Shown piece after piece: positions 36,301 through 45,116 of a stretch of DNA of 64,000 nt. Each line of letters opens with the position of its first letter. Position 1 is the first letter of the stretch. Both the position numbers and the translations under genes were made by a program. The notes below the pieces were generated by a model. That model ran no database searches. It was not told the origin of the DNA and worked only from the letters and a program-made list of their open reading frames with translations. Origin of the DNA: Marinilabiliales bacterium (GTDB taxonomy: Bacteria > Bacteroidota > Bacteroidia > Bacteroidales > SZUA-534); NCBI GenBank assembly GCA_003512955.1, contig DOTG01000045.1, positions 1-64,000 of the forward strand. The letters are read 5' to 3'.

Positions 36301-39300
36301 AATAATATATCGGAACGATGGGAATGATGTTTTTACAGAATTGGATTATGGGCTCGATCAGGTGGTTAAAGGCTATTCAAGTTTTGGCGATTTTGATGAT
36401 GATGGTGATTTAGATATAGTTTCGGGTGGTAGAACAATCTTATATTCAAATTCAGGAAGTGCATCCTATCATATTGGGGTAGAGATTTATGAAAATAATG
36501 GAGACTATATTAATAGTGCACCAACGGCACCCTTAAACTTAAAAATAGATAGGATTGAAGACAATTACCGCTTTATGTGGGATGCTGCAACAGATGATAA
36601 AACTCCGGCAACCTCACTTTCATACAATTTACGAATCGGTTCTAACCCAGGGGGACGTGATATTTTGTCACCTTTAAGTAAAACTGATACAACAAATCTT
36701 TCAATCCTAGCTCTAGGTAACTGTCAATTAAGTAAATCAAAAATAATTCAATCGTTAAAACCAGGTACTTATTACTGGAGTGTGCAAGCTGTTGATCAAA
36801 CCTTTAAGGCTGGACAGTGGGCTCAAGAACAAACTTTGGTTGTTTCACCCATTGTGGCCGATTTCATAGCTGATACTGTATGTCTTGGATCGGGAACTAC
36901 TTTCGCTGACATTTCAATAACTGCAAACGAATCAATCATAAGTTGGGAGTGGCAGTTTGGTGATGATAGTGTCTCAAACATTACTAATCCAACTCATATT
37001 TATAAAAGTGCAGGTACATATTTAGTTACTTTGATTATTAATTCACAATCTTATCAAAGTAGTGCAACAAAAGAAATAGTTGTTAAACCTCGTCCAATTG
37101 CAGATTTTACTGCACTACCCGTTTGTTTTGGTTCCGCAACCATTTTTACAAATACCAGCACAATTCCTCAAGATTTGACAATAACCTCTTGGAATTGGGA
37201 TTTTGGTGATGGTTTGTCTAATTCAACACCTGCTACCGAAAATCCGGGAGAACATATGTATATAAACACGGGTACTTTTGAAGCCAACCTAATTATTACA
37301 GGAAATAATGGTTGTAACGATAGTATTTCGAAAGGTGTTGAAGTAGTACCACAACCCAATGCAAATATTTATATTTCTTCAGGAAGTGAATTTAGCTTTT
37401 GTAAGAATTCAGGCGATAGTGCCTATTTATATGTAAATAGTCAACAGAATTGTACCTATCAATGGTTATTAAATGAGGTTCCAATAGGTGGATTCACTCA
37501 AAATGCAATAACAGTTAAAGACAATGGCGGAAATTTTAAAGCCAGGGTGACTAATGAACTGGGTGGTTGTTCATTATCCACTGAATCCCCCATTGTTATT
37601 ACAGTTAATGAAGCTCCATCAAATCCTGCTATTGATTATAATGCGCAAGGTAATATTTTTTGTACTGGTGACAGTTTGATTTTAGAAACATCAGCAATTC
37701 CAAATTTGAATTATTTATGGAAACGTGATGGTGGATTGGTTGGACAAGAGACCAGCTATGTAGTTAAGCAAAGTGGAGTCTATACTTTAACAGTTCAGAA
37801 TTCTGAAAATGGTTGTGAAGCTATTTCAGGGGATGTTGTCGAAGTAAATGTTAATGCTGTTCCTGCAATTAATAATCTTATTTACGGCGAAACCGAATTT
37901 TGCGAAGGTGGAGACGTAATCTTTACTGTTACCAACAATCCTCAATATAATTACCAGTGGATGGATGGAAAAATCGCCATCGAAGGAGAAACCACCAACC
38001 AATATGTGGCCACCCAAGCGGGGAGTTATTGGTTGCAGATAGCCAACAGTAGCCTTTGTACCACCGAAACCAGCCCGGTTGAAGTGACTGTGAATCCAAA
38101 CCCTTCAGTTCCAACTATTGAAGCCAATGGGCCTATCATTTTTTGTGAAGGAAACAATGTTGTTTTGAGCATTCCAGCCGTTGAGGGAGCTACCTATGAC
38201 TGGTATAAAAATGGAGTGGAACAGGATGTCAAAAGTAATAGTATTTTAGCGACGGACTCTGGAGCCTATAACCTGAAAATCACAAATACATTTGGGTGTT
38301 ATGTATATTCAAGTGACAATGTGAATGTTACCGTGCACCCAATACCTGAAGTTTCGGCATTGAGTAAAGATGGTGTAACCACTTTTTGCGAAGGTGGACG
38401 TGTGGGCTTGTCATTGACCATCCAAAACCCTGATTTGTATTCCTTTAATTGGTATTTGAGGAATACCGATACCCTGCTGATAGCAAAAGATACAACCTCA
38501 CTGGAGGCAGATAGGAACGGATACTATTGGCTCGAGGTAGGAAATAGTGGGTGTCTTGCTAAAACAACCGAAGTGAATGTAACAGTAAATCCTATGCCCA
38601 CAACCCCTGTAATTGAAGCATCATCGGCATCGGTTACCATTTGCCAGGGTGAACCACTTTCATTAAGCATCATTCCAACAAATGGTGAAAGTTACCAATG
38701 GTTCAGGAATTCTGTTGCAATGGACGGTGAAACCAACGATACAGTTTCAATCATCGAGACAGGAGTATATAATGTTGTTTCTTCCATCGGGAGCTGTATC
38801 CAGACATCGGAACCTGTTTCCGTTAAAGTAAACGATCTTCCCCAGGAAATTGACTTTAGTTACAGCAGTACCGAACTTATTTTCTGTTCTGACAAAACAC
38901 TAACCATTACTGCACAAGGAAACCCGGTTATATACAAATACCAATGGATGCGGGCTGATGGAACTTTTATTGATGGAGCTACTTCAAATTCTATTACAGT
39001 AAATGAAACCGGGGGGTATTTGGTAAATGTAACAAACCCCAATGGGTGCCAACGGGTATCAGAGGTTGCAGAAATAACCGTGAAATTAACCCCGGATGTT
39101 CCTGTAATTCAAGTGAAAGACAACCTTTCCTCTTTTTGTGAAGGACTACAAACCACCCTTTTTGCATCCATGAGCGATGTAAGTTATTTGTGGCACAAAG
39201 TAAACGATTCTCAATTCAGCTATACAAACGATTCTTTGGTTATTGATGAACTGAGCGAATCGGGGACCTATTATTTAGTGGTTACCAGCAACAATAATTG

Positions 39301-40342
39301 TCAATCAACATCAGCAAATAAAACGATTACTGTATTTGAAGCCCCGGCCAAATACGACCCAACGGCTGGCGGAGCCGTTAATTTTTGCGAAGGAGGAAGT
39401 GTTACCCTTAAAACCAATTACAATACTGCCGATTTAACCCAATACAACTTACAATGGTTAAACCAGGGCAATCCAATTGAAGGGGCAACTGATAAAAACT
39501 ATACGGCAACTGCATCAGGTAATTATTTCCTTGAAGTGGTTAATAAAGTGAATGGATGCTCGGTCTCAACTAGCAGTATTGAAGTTGTTGTGGATAAAAA
39601 ACCTGGCACACCCGTAATTAAAGAAGAAACCAACACAACAAACTTCTGTCCGGGCACCGAAGTGAAACTTTTTGTTGACAATTTTTCTTCGGAATTCGAA
39701 TACCAATGGTTACGGTCGGGTATTGAAATTGATGGTGCTACACAATCGGTTTACGGAGGTAAATTAACAGGTGGGGAATATTCCGTTGAAGTTGCTTCGG
39801 GAACATGTAATGCCCAATCGCCACAATATTCACTAACTGAAAAAGAGGCTCCCGATAAACCCGACATTTATGCCCGAGGCCCTAATATATGGATATTAGC
39901 GTGCAGCAACCAGTCGGCAATCGGTTACCGTTGGTATTACAATGGCAGCTTAATTACAGGAGCTACAGAATATATGTATATAGCTAACCAGAATCTGGGC
40001 GATTATTATGTGGAAATAAATGAAGGTGGTGAATGCTGGACCATGAGTGATATCATTGACATTCCGTCGGGCGAAATTACAGGCGTTGATGAATTAATAG
40101 ACGAAACTGTTTCGGTTTTCCCTAATCCATCAGAGGGAATATTTACCATATCGTTAGGAAATTATTTTCCGGGAACTATACATGTTACCATTACAAATGA
40201 AATCGGGAACGCATTGAAAATACAAGAATTTACCGACGTTAACGGTTTTGAGATGGAATTAACCGAACTTCCTCATGGAATCTACTTTGGTAAAATTGAA
40301 TACCAGGGCAAGGTGGTAATGAAGAAGCTGGTGAGGAATTAG
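30341..40342 (+). CDS. Giant T9SS cargo with three seven-repeat FG-GAP propellers
   Basis: A 3333-residue secreted protein. In order: signal peptide (about 1-27); a beta-rich N-domain (28-240); three FN3-like repeats of about 118 residues (245-600, recurring DGYLILAS and SNSG); then three modules, each an FG-GAP/VCBS propeller followed by an FN3 domain (propellers about 602-970, 1170-1550, 1665-2055; FN3 about 974-1084, 1554-1664, 2059-2169), with an Ig-like insert at about 1085-1165. Each propeller has seven calcium-loop repeats of the type WGDYNNDGYLDI. Next come two PKD domains (2170-2335) and eleven Ig-like domains of about 80 residues, most starting FCEG and ending in a second Cys. The end is a type A T9SS sorting domain (VSVFPNPSEGIFTISL, about 3255-3333). 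Likely a surface adhesin or matrix protein; the ligand is unknown. Confidence 0.93.
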   Translation: MKLYSKISILGTGLFIFNLFFHSNFAQSYQLTSTSGTFTPLSSGTGVADLQVDNGFSDPIVIGFDFSFDGIPYTEIMASSDGYFYLVDDSFYEGKSSKGFFFDNSLEMMVYWGYAIIAPLWDDLNGDEGKATYKLEGILPNRIFTIEYLDWKWDHAATSAGISFQVKLYETSNKIAFVYRQEPGELNESSEYAGASIGLTVPFDCFYSLNNAGTAPSLSSTIETYDIFTKPASGQIYQFEYLAKPEATNHATSFNAGSYSISIDLSWIDAVGAVQPDGYLILASATNSFAEPLDSMDIVQDVDLSDNIGIVKVAQGIQTFNGFENARYNNTYYFKIYPYSNSGNIIDFKIDGDVPQVSTVCVPLQEPSNCVTDFEASTDGSNLFLNWVDATGTVIPDGYLLITSKTNSFTDPIDGNEIESDMDLSDGYGATKILKNINSFDGFINLETYETYYSRIYSYTNSGDFIDYKTDGTIPQNSVLVVKPEPTNHVTDFNALNDQGNIVISWVDAIGSTPADGYLILASNTNNIVNPVDNSEVEIDSSLSDGMGAVIISNGFQSFLGWLDINPATNYFFKIYPYTNSGIYINYNTTPEIPQILYTPPVNFVEQTSIALEGAGWGTVEWGDYDQDGYLDILRTGRSPENSYRTVVYRNNGDNSFTEQSAIDLVQITNGTAVWGDYNNDGYLDIMLSGSYSSGWISKIYSNNTNGTFSEQTGISLTEAQYSCAAWGDYNNDGKLDILYSGSANPYAVTKLYRNNGDSTFTEQTAMPFTGYLSSIDWGDYNSDGYLDVLTTGGDGSGNWVTRLYRNNGNNTFTEQTNTSLLNVQGSGKWGDYNNDGYLDIVLSGLDGISGYSVSSKIFKNNGDCTFTAQNDISIGGVYYGSLAWGDYNNDGFLDLIVTGDPYWDQPKGSKIYRNKGDGTFTEETGISLQNASGTAVAWTDYDNDMDLDVLITGESNEVGFAKIYRNDGFVKNTAPIAPTNINEEVYGRSVRLSWDKSNDAATDQAGLSYNIYVGTSTDNHAVWAPYADTTNGFRIVTKRGAIQTNSLTINNLEGGTYYWSVQAIDAGFMGSEFASPSSFSIIHFNSISPIADQSLILGETGTALTVTESLTPDSRIWKYGFAPGGPYDSIIDEETSNIYHPNFAESGPHFVVCISKYGTVEVTSNEVKIDVRYFTELPNTSFYDGAEGNITWADLNNDNFLDILLSGTNRPNSSWEPDAVTKLYFNNGDGTFTEQPGISITGVFESSIACGDYDSDGFLDILLTGATDNYNSSGITKIYRNNGDSTFTELTEVALKGVHKGSAAWVDYDNDGDLDIFISGVGVDGGALFCTYQNNENEFAEVTLNIVPFTDGNLDLGDFNKDGFIDLITCGYDYSGNRMTRIYTNNGNGSFTLLPIDNLTGMNGGSVALGDYDNDSYIDILMVGSKDGWSESTLVYHNNGDNTFTEQTNIPLIGVIHNSIAWFDFDNDGYLDIVITGSTDDWSSGAVSKVYRNNGNNTFTEQTRVIIPSLYKSSVRYGDYDNDGDLDLFLLGKLSSDESYARIYRNNSITTNNIPSIPTNLNAQIIEGNVRLSWDKATDTETSENGITYNIVIASLPDSTILKSPLGDLATGHLKVVSTGNVGSPTAYLIKGLSIGEYIWAVQSIDKTNLSSSFSGWSNFEILPQYTEKQSLDVYLENLYLDWVDYNSDGTLDIYLTGTVWSNSVVSKIYKNQADTAFEQDTNITLPGVCTANSGGSILEDYENLNYNAGVAWGDYNNDGFLDVILAGDTDAYNHTTITKLYSNNGDGSFTEQTKATFPTFSYGSSIAWGDYNNDGLQDILIGGLQTSGNGTNATKLFQNNGDSTFTELTDFYFGYSIMGSVTWADYDNDGYLDALVCGSNYTNLFHNNGEGGLEKQTSISFTGVINSSTAWADYNNDGYLDFVICGMDNDYNRITKIYKNNGNNSFTDINAFIRGVIGGSIAWGDYDNDGDSDLLMSGKSGNVVTIIYRNDGNDVFTELDYGLDQVVKGYSSFGDFDDDGDLDIVSGGRTILYSNSGSASYHIGVEIYENNGDYINSAPTAPLNLKIDRIEDNYRFMWDAATDDKTPATSLSYNLRIGSNPGGRDILSPLSKTDTTNLSILALGNCQLSKSKIIQSLKPGTYYWSVQAVDQTFKAGQWAQEQTLVVSPIVADFIADTVCLGSGTTFADISITANESIISWEWQFGDDSVSNITNPTHIYKSAGTYLVTLIINSQSYQSSATKEIVVKPRPIADFTALPVCFGSATIFTNTSTIPQDLTITSWNWDFGDGLSNSTPATENPGEHMYINTGTFEANLIITGNNGCNDSISKGVEVVPQPNANIYISSGSEFSFCKNSGDSAYLYVNSQQNCTYQWLLNEVPIGGFTQNAITVKDNGGNFKARVTNELGGCSLSTESPIVITVNEAPSNPAIDYNAQGNIFCTGDSLILETSAIPNLNYLWKRDGGLVGQETSYVVKQSGVYTLTVQNSENGCEAISGDVVEVNVNAVPAINNLIYGETEFCEGGDVIFTVTNNPQYNYQWMDGKIAIEGETTNQYVATQAGSYWLQIANSSLCTTETSPVEVTVNPNPSVPTIEANGPIIFCEGNNVVLSIPAVEGATYDWYKNGVEQDVKSNSILATDSGAYNLKITNTFGCYVYSSDNVNVTVHPIPEVSALSKDGVTTFCEGGRVGLSLTIQNPDLYSFNWYLRNTDTLLIAKDTTSLEADRNGYYWLEVGNSGCLAKTTEVNVTVNPMPTTPVIEASSASVTICQGEPLSLSIIPTNGESYQWFRNSVAMDGETNDTVSIIETGVYNVVSSIGSCIQTSEPVSVKVNDLPQEIDFSYSSTELIFCSDKTLTITAQGNPVIYKYQWMRADGTFIDGATSNSITVNETGGYLVNVTNPNGCQRVSEVAEITVKLTPDVPVIQVKDNLSSFCEGLQTTLFASMSDVSYLWHKVNDSQFSYTNDSLVIDELSESGTYYLVVTSNNNCQSTSANKTITVFEAPAKYDPTAGGAVNFCEGGSVTLKTNYNTADLTQYNLQWLNQGNPIEGATDKNYTATASGNYFLEVVNKVNGCSVSTSSIEVVVDKKPGTPVIKEETNTTNFCPGTEVKLFVDNFSSEFEYQWLRSGIEIDGATQSVYGGKLTGGEYSVEVASGTCNAQSPQYSLTEKEAPDKPDIYARGPNIWILACSNQSAIGYRWYYNGSLITGATEYMYIANQNLGDYYVEINEGGECWTMSDIIDIPSGEITGVDELIDETVSVFPNPSEGIFTISLGNYFPGTIHVTITNEIGNALKIQEFTDVNGFEMELTELPHGIYFGKIEYQGKVVMKKLVRN

Positions 40343-40437
40343 GTATGTAGTTGTTTGGACTTTTAGCTTTTTAGCAATTTTGACAATTAAAAGAATGGAA
40401 CAGAATAAAAATTGAAAAATATATCAATCAACTTAAA

Positions 40438-42336
40438 ATGAAGAAAATATTACTATTTTCATTTACATGGCTGTTAATTACCAGCTTATTTGCTGCCGAT
40501 TTTTCCGAAAAGCAAAGAACCATTATTTACAACGAGGCTATTAAAATGCTAAAAACTTATCAGGAGCTGAATAATCAAATGGCCGATGCGGTGCTTGACA
40601 TGGATGAAATGAATAAGTCGAGCCAAAAGCTCATTGACCTGTTTGTAAACCGGAAGGCTATTATTTTTAACGATTTGGATCCAAACAAACGAATGAGTGA
40701 GGTTTTTGAGCTTGAAACCTATGTATCAAATTTATTACTGTGGTATCCTGATGGTATGAAATTCACCATTGATTTTGAAACCCTCAAGGCAGGTAACATC
40801 ATCGGCCATGGAGAAGATATTTATACAGTGGATTTAATGACCACCAAAAAGAACAATGGCAACTACCTGAACCGTCAAGAAAATAAACTGAGCGAAGAGC
40901 TTTTATACCGCATTGCCTTTTTTTTGAAGGATAACAGTTTTAAAAGCTTTAAAATTGCAGGTGTACGGAGTAGTAAGTCCGCAACTAAGACCAATGACAA
41001 TCATTTATTGGCTGAAGTAAAAAGTGTGGAATTCACTGAGAATGAAATGTCATTAATTAAAGATCAAACCAAAGCTTTGATGAACGATTACATCAATTTT
41101 ATCAACCTTTTAGCCGATCCAGATGAGGTACCCGAAGATAAGGGGTATTATAAAATCTCGTTTTTGGGGCTTTTTAAAGATTCCACATTAAAGGTGGCCA
41201 ACGATATTGAACCGGAACCTCAGGTACGTTGGATTTCAGTAGCCGACTATCAGAAGAATCTGGTTGAATCATACCCCGAAGGCATCCGCAACTTAGGCTT
41301 AAATATTGATTCCGCCGAATACAGCAAAGTAATTCCCGAAGGTGAGAACCGCTATTACATTAATGGATATATCGACAAATACTTTTCAGGGAAATATCAG
41401 AATAAAACCGTTTACCGCGACAATGCCAAGTACGATTTTAAGGTATCGTTTGAAAAAGATGAAAACACGTTTAAAAATTTCAAACTCGCCAGCATCGATA
41501 AGTTCGGGGTAAACCTTTATGAGCAAACCAATACATCTTCACAGGAATTACCTACCCAGGCTATAACTACATTAAAACGCGAAGGTTTATATGTGGGTAT
41601 TTCATTGAGCGGGGGAATAGGGAAAGTAAGTTATCCCGATTTGCTCGATGATGAAATCCTTTCCTGGGCTATTCAAAATAAAACCAGTTTCACAGTTCAG
41701 GCAAATGCTGTGTGGTATTTTCACAATCAAATGGCAGTGAATGCCGGATTAGGTTTTAGCCGTTTAGGTTATTTATCAACATTGAAAGGCGATTTTCAAA
41801 ACAGTGTTTATTTTACCGATGTAAATGAAGAAACCTATCTGAAAAACATCAGTGCTGGTTACGATTCCCTGGTCAATTTCAATTATTTGACAATTCCAAT
41901 AACTTTTATGTACCATACAAATAAAACGCCCGAAACATGGGGCTTTTATGGCGAGTTGGGTCTGGTAACTTCCATTTTAGTGAGTGCAAAATATGAAACC
42001 ACCGGAAATCTTTCAACATCGGGATATTACGAGCAATATCCCGAATCGATGCAAACCATAAACTTGCCCGAATTGGGATTTGTTAACCGCCCAAATATTG
42101 ATGTGCAAGGTAAAGCCAATGTTAAAACTATTCATCTGGCAGCAACCGTTTCGTTCGGTGTTACTTATCCGTTAGATTATTTTACTTCCCTATATGTGGG
42201 TCCCGAAATGGTTTTCGGATTAACCGATATTTCAAAAAATTCCGATTTTATCGATGCCTTTGGTAATAAATCATCCACACAAAAGATAGGAATCTCCAGA
42301 TTTGGTGTTAAGTTTGGGATTAGTTATAAATTTTAG
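40438..42336 (+). CDS. Secreted protein with C-terminal beta-barrel, unknown function
   Basis: A 632-residue protein with signal peptide (MKKILLFSFTWLLITSLFAA). Residues about 20-190 and 200-365 look like two copies of one alpha+beta module: a long helix, an LF/F-x-D element, a YxxxL...YPEG/YPDG segment, then beta-strands ending FKSFKIAGV and FKNFKLASI. Residues about 380-632 are an OmpA/PorT-like beta-barrel (LYVGISLSGGIG at the start, RFGVKFGISYKF with the terminal aromatic). It should sit in the outer membrane with the modules in the periplasm. It starts 95 bp after the giant T9SS cargo and heads a set of three secreted unknowns. Confidence 0.75.
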   Translation: MKKILLFSFTWLLITSLFAADFSEKQRTIIYNEAIKMLKTYQELNNQMADAVLDMDEMNKSSQKLIDLFVNRKAIIFNDLDPNKRMSEVFELETYVSNLLLWYPDGMKFTIDFETLKAGNIIGHGEDIYTVDLMTTKKNNGNYLNRQENKLSEELLYRIAFFLKDNSFKSFKIAGVRSSKSATKTNDNHLLAEVKSVEFTENEMSLIKDQTKALMNDYINFINLLADPDEVPEDKGYYKISFLGLFKDSTLKVANDIEPEPQVRWISVADYQKNLVESYPEGIRNLGLNIDSAEYSKVIPEGENRYYINGYIDKYFSGKYQNKTVYRDNAKYDFKVSFEKDENTFKNFKLASIDKFGVNLYEQTNTSSQELPTQAITTLKREGLYVGISLSGGIGKVSYPDLLDDEILSWAIQNKTSFTVQANAVWYFHNQMAVNAGLGFSRLGYLSTLKGDFQNSVYFTDVNEETYLKNISAGYDSLVNFNYLTIPITFMYHTNKTPETWGFYGELGLVTSILVSAKYETTGNLSTSGYYEQYPESMQTINLPELGFVNRPNIDVQGKANVKTIHLAATVSFGVTYPLDYFTSLYVGPEMVFGLTDISKNSDFIDAFGNKSSTQKIGISRFGVKFGISYKF

Positions 42337-42414
42337 GTGCGGGGGATTAAAATTAAAAACCATTGAATGCAATAATAACTATTTGTATAATTCGTGAAAA
42401 TAATTTATTGAAAA

Positions 42415-43035
42415 ATGAGACTGATATTTTTAATTATTAGCATAGTGTTTCTTATTCCAGCTTTTGCCCAGGAACCTACCAAAACTGCTGTTGCCAGCAA
42501 AGAAGCTAAAATTGTTGATGAAATAAACCTTTCAGATGCCGATATTGAGGTTTTTAAAGAACAGACCAAACAAAAGGTTGAGGAATTTCAACAACATATT
42601 GTTACCATTGGCAGCAAGGATGAACCTGCCGAAAAACGTAACATGGCTGAAAAGGAGGCTTTGAAACTATTTTTTAAAGGTGCCGAAATGCAAACTTCCA
42701 TCATCATGCCCGATGGTGCAATTACCACCCAATCACGGCCCATGGAAAAATATTTGGCCCGCCTAAAATCATTGCCTTATACTTCTGTAATTATCAAGTT
42801 TTACGATTTAGTTTACATTTCCAGCTTTACCAAAGGCCCCGACGGAAGATACTATTCATCGGCAACCGTTATTCAGGAATTCACCGGTTTTATGGGCGAT
42901 AACCTGGTTTATAAGGATGTTACTAAAAAGGAGATTGAAATTGTGATTGATTTGGTGGAGGATAAATTCTTTAACGAAAAGAAATGGAAGGTGTTTTTAG
43001 GAAATATCAAGGCCACCGAAACTAAAAAGGCCTAA
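42415..43035 (+). CDS. Secreted single-module protein, unknown function
   Basis: A 206-residue exported protein (signal peptide MRLIFLIISIVFLIPAFAQ). The mature part resembles one alpha+beta module of the preceding gene: helix DIEVFKEQTKQKVEEFQQHI, then ALKLFFKGAEMQ, MEKYLARLKSLPY and strands ending EKKWKVFLGNIKATE. The pattern is NTF2-like in outline, but I cannot name a family. Its stop overlaps the start of the next gene by one base (TAATG), so translation is coupled. No transmembrane segment after the signal peptide. Confidence 0.72.
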   Translation: MRLIFLIISIVFLIPAFAQEPTKTAVASKEAKIVDEINLSDADIEVFKEQTKQKVEEFQQHIVTIGSKDEPAEKRNMAEKEALKLFFKGAEMQTSIIMPDGAITTQSRPMEKYLARLKSLPYTSVIIKFYDLVYISSFTKGPDGRYYSSATVIQEFTGFMGDNLVYKDVTKKEIEIVIDLVEDKFFNEKKWKVFLGNIKATETKKA

Positions 43036-43841
43036 TGCCTATGAACCGTTTATTTTTATTAATCGTAGGTTTATTAGGGGTATTAAGTTATTTGCCAGCT
43101 CAAACCCCACATTTAGCCAACTCATCTATAACAACAGAAACCCCCGACCAATATTATTTGCAGGTTAAACAATTCGGCGAGTTTATCGATCGGTTCAATT
43201 ATGTTTCCGACTGGAAAGGGAACCGCATCGGCAACGATTTTGAAGCCAAATTCCCCCGGTTTCATTACTTGGGCTATCTGTTCAACAAAGAGGATGTACG
43301 CCAGCAAAACTTGGCCGATTCCAATTACCGTAAGCTTTGCAACCAGTTTCTTCGCGAGGTAGTGGATCCTGCTGCACCGCAATTCATCTCCCTATTTAGC
43401 GGACAGGTCACGGCCAAGGCATTGGTAAATATCAACTATAGGGGTAAAAACCAGAATTGCACCATCTATTTTTTGCCCGAAGTGCTACCCGATCGCTCGG
43501 CAAAATGGGTAATCAGCAAAGTGGAAACCAATTGCTTTAAAACTGTGGCCGATAGTTTGCAAAAGTATTTTATTGCCCCCAACAGCCATGAAACCAGTTT
43601 TATCAACCTAAAAAGGATAGAGGATTTAAGCAACCCAATCTATTTTTACCCATCAACCGTAATCACCGATACCTCGCTGCTTTTTATGACCGAAGTAGGA
43701 ACCAACCGGTTAACCATTAACAACATCGAAAAAGTGATGTATTTAATTACCTTCCACAGTTGGCTGATAACCGTGAAGGAATTCAACCGCACCAGTAATA
43801 ATTCCGGTTGGCTAATCAGCAATATCGAAAAAACGGACTAA
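43035..43841 (+). CDS. Secreted single-module protein, unknown function
   Basis: A 268-residue exported protein (signal peptide about 1-22, MNRLFLLIVGLLGVLSYLPA). The layout repeats the neighbouring module: helix YYLQVKQFGEFIDRFNYVSD, then FHYLGYLFNKEDV, FLREVVD and strands GQVTAKALVNINYRGKNQ and ending WVISKVETN, followed by a second alpha+beta half that ends GWLISNIEKTD. Family unknown. ATG at 43035 overlaps the previous stop; an alternative ATG is at 43041. Convergent with the DUF4143 ATPase 20 bp downstream. Confidence 0.72.
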   Translation: MPMNRLFLLIVGLLGVLSYLPAQTPHLANSSITTETPDQYYLQVKQFGEFIDRFNYVSDWKGNRIGNDFEAKFPRFHYLGYLFNKEDVRQQNLADSNYRKLCNQFLREVVDPAAPQFISLFSGQVTAKALVNINYRGKNQNCTIYFLPEVLPDRSAKWVISKVETNCFKTVADSLQKYFIAPNSHETSFINLKRIEDLSNPIYFYPSTVITDTSLLFMTEVGTNRLTINNIEKVMYLITFHSWLITVKEFNRTSNNSGWLISNIEKTD

Positions 43842-43860
43842 CCCCTTTTTAAATATCCCA

Positions 43861-45054
43861 CTAATAAAGAAAACCGAACATCCACAATGGAATGTGGTTT
43901 GCAAACCCATACTCTATGGTATCATTGGCAACAAAACTATTGGGAACAGCAGCTATTTGGTAATTCCCCTTGTTTTTCCCGCCAACTTCAAAAGTATATT
44001 TCTTTTCAACCAAAAAATCGGATACACCGCTTACGTGCAGCTTGTATTTAGCCGATAAATGATGGCAAAAAAAAGTTTCGCGCAAGGTACCTTTATTGGG
44101 CTTTTCGTCGCAAAGAGCAAACATATAATTAGGGTTTCCTAAATATATTTTTTGCGGTTTGGTAAAAATAGAATCACTGGTTGTTGCATCCAGCAACATG
44201 GTAATTAACCCCGATTTGTGCAGTAAGTCAAGGTACTTCAGCACCGTCTTCCTGTCAATACCGGTTTGTGCAGCCAGTTTGCTAATATTGGGCTTGTATG
44301 GAACCAAGTCGCTGATAAGCTTTAACAGCAATTTTATTTTTAGTACATGGGCATAATCGGTCGGGGTAATCGAAGGCAAATCGTAGTCCAACGTCATGTT
44401 CACCACATTTAGCAACCGTTCGTGGTATTTTGAGCGGCTTTCGCGATAAAAAGGCAATGAACCGTATTCCAGATAATCGGCAAACAATGCAATGGGTTTT
44501 ATCTTTTCGCAAATACGATAGCTTATATCTACATGGTTCTCAATGATGTCAATCAAAGTAACCGATGGAAAAGTTATTTTGTGTTCCAATTCAATAAACT
44601 CACGAAACGACATGGCCGGTAAAACATACGAAGAAAGCCGGCGGCTCAAATCACCTTGTCCTTTATACAATTCCAACATGGATGACCCACTAAAAACAAC
44701 CTTTAATTCCGGGTAATTGTCGTACAGGTTTTTTAGTTCAATCGACCAGTTGGGGTATTTATGTACCTCGTCAATGTAAAGGGCCTTACCTCCAAGCTTC
44801 ACAAAACGGTCGGCTAAATCCACCAAATTGTTCTTTGCAAAATAAACATTATCGAGGCTGATGTATATGGCTTTTCCACTTATTCCATAGTTTTCTTTTA
44901 AATGTTGTAGCATAATAGTTGTTTTCCCCGCTCCACGGGTTCCCATTATTGCAATCAATCTGTCATTCCAATCAATTTCATAAAGCATGAATCGAACAAA
45001 ATTCATGCTACAATTCTTCACATGCTTGCCGCTAATCTCTATTAGTGTTTCCAT
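43861..45054 (-). CDS. AAA ATPase with DUF4143-type C-terminus
   Basis: A 397-residue ATP-binding protein, a distant paralogue of the one at 8772. Walker A is GTRGAGKTTIML, Walker B is ALYIDEVHKYPNW, and the sensor is LKVVFSGSSMLEL. A winged-helix-like region (LAAQTGIDRKTVLKYLDLLH) and a degenerate nuclease-like C-terminus (FLVEKKYTFEVGGKNKG) follow. The start METLIEISGKHVKNCSM is the usual one for this subgroup. The gene has its own promoter. Function of the family is not settled; such genes are scattered singly through Bacteroidota genomes and are often accessory. Confidence 0.85.
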   Translation of the reverse strand: METLIEISGKHVKNCSMNFVRFMLYEIDWNDRLIAIMGTRGAGKTTIMLQHLKENYGISGKAIYISLDNVYFAKNNLVDLADRFVKLGGKALYIDEVHKYPNWSIELKNLYDNYPELKVVFSGSSMLELYKGQGDLSRRLSSYVLPAMSFREFIELEHKITFPSVTLIDIIENHVDISYRICEKIKPIALFADYLEYGSLPFYRESRSKYHERLLNVVNMTLDYDLPSITPTDYAHVLKIKLLLKLISDLVPYKPNISKLAAQTGIDRKTVLKYLDLLHKSGLITMLLDATTSDSIFTKPQKIYLGNPNYMFALCDEKPNKGTLRETFFCHHLSAKYKLHVSGVSDFLVEKKYTFEVGGKNKGNYQIAAVPNSFVANDTIEYGFANHIPLWMFGFLY

Positions 45055-45084
45055 AACAACTTATTATTCAATACTGTTTATGTG

Positions 45085-45116
45085 CAAAAATAAATATATT
45101 ATTGTTATTAATACAA
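45085..45116 (-). promoter_or_regulatory. Bacteroidetes-type promoter of the second ATPase
   Basis: Minus strand TTG (45116-45114), 21 nt, TATTTTTG (45092-45085): a full match to TTG-N19-21-TAnnTTTG, with the -7 box 31 bp upstream of the start codon. Confidence 0.65.

Noticed and set aside
32146..36510. DNA-level repeat array or mobile repeat
   Set aside because: The repeated DNA encodes degenerate FG-GAP protein repeats; the copies vary at the DNA level and keep one long reading frame, so they are protein domains.
43861..45054. The two DUF4143 ATPases as a duplicated mobile element
   Set aside because: They are only distantly similar, have no shared flanks or terminal repeats, and each has its own promoter.
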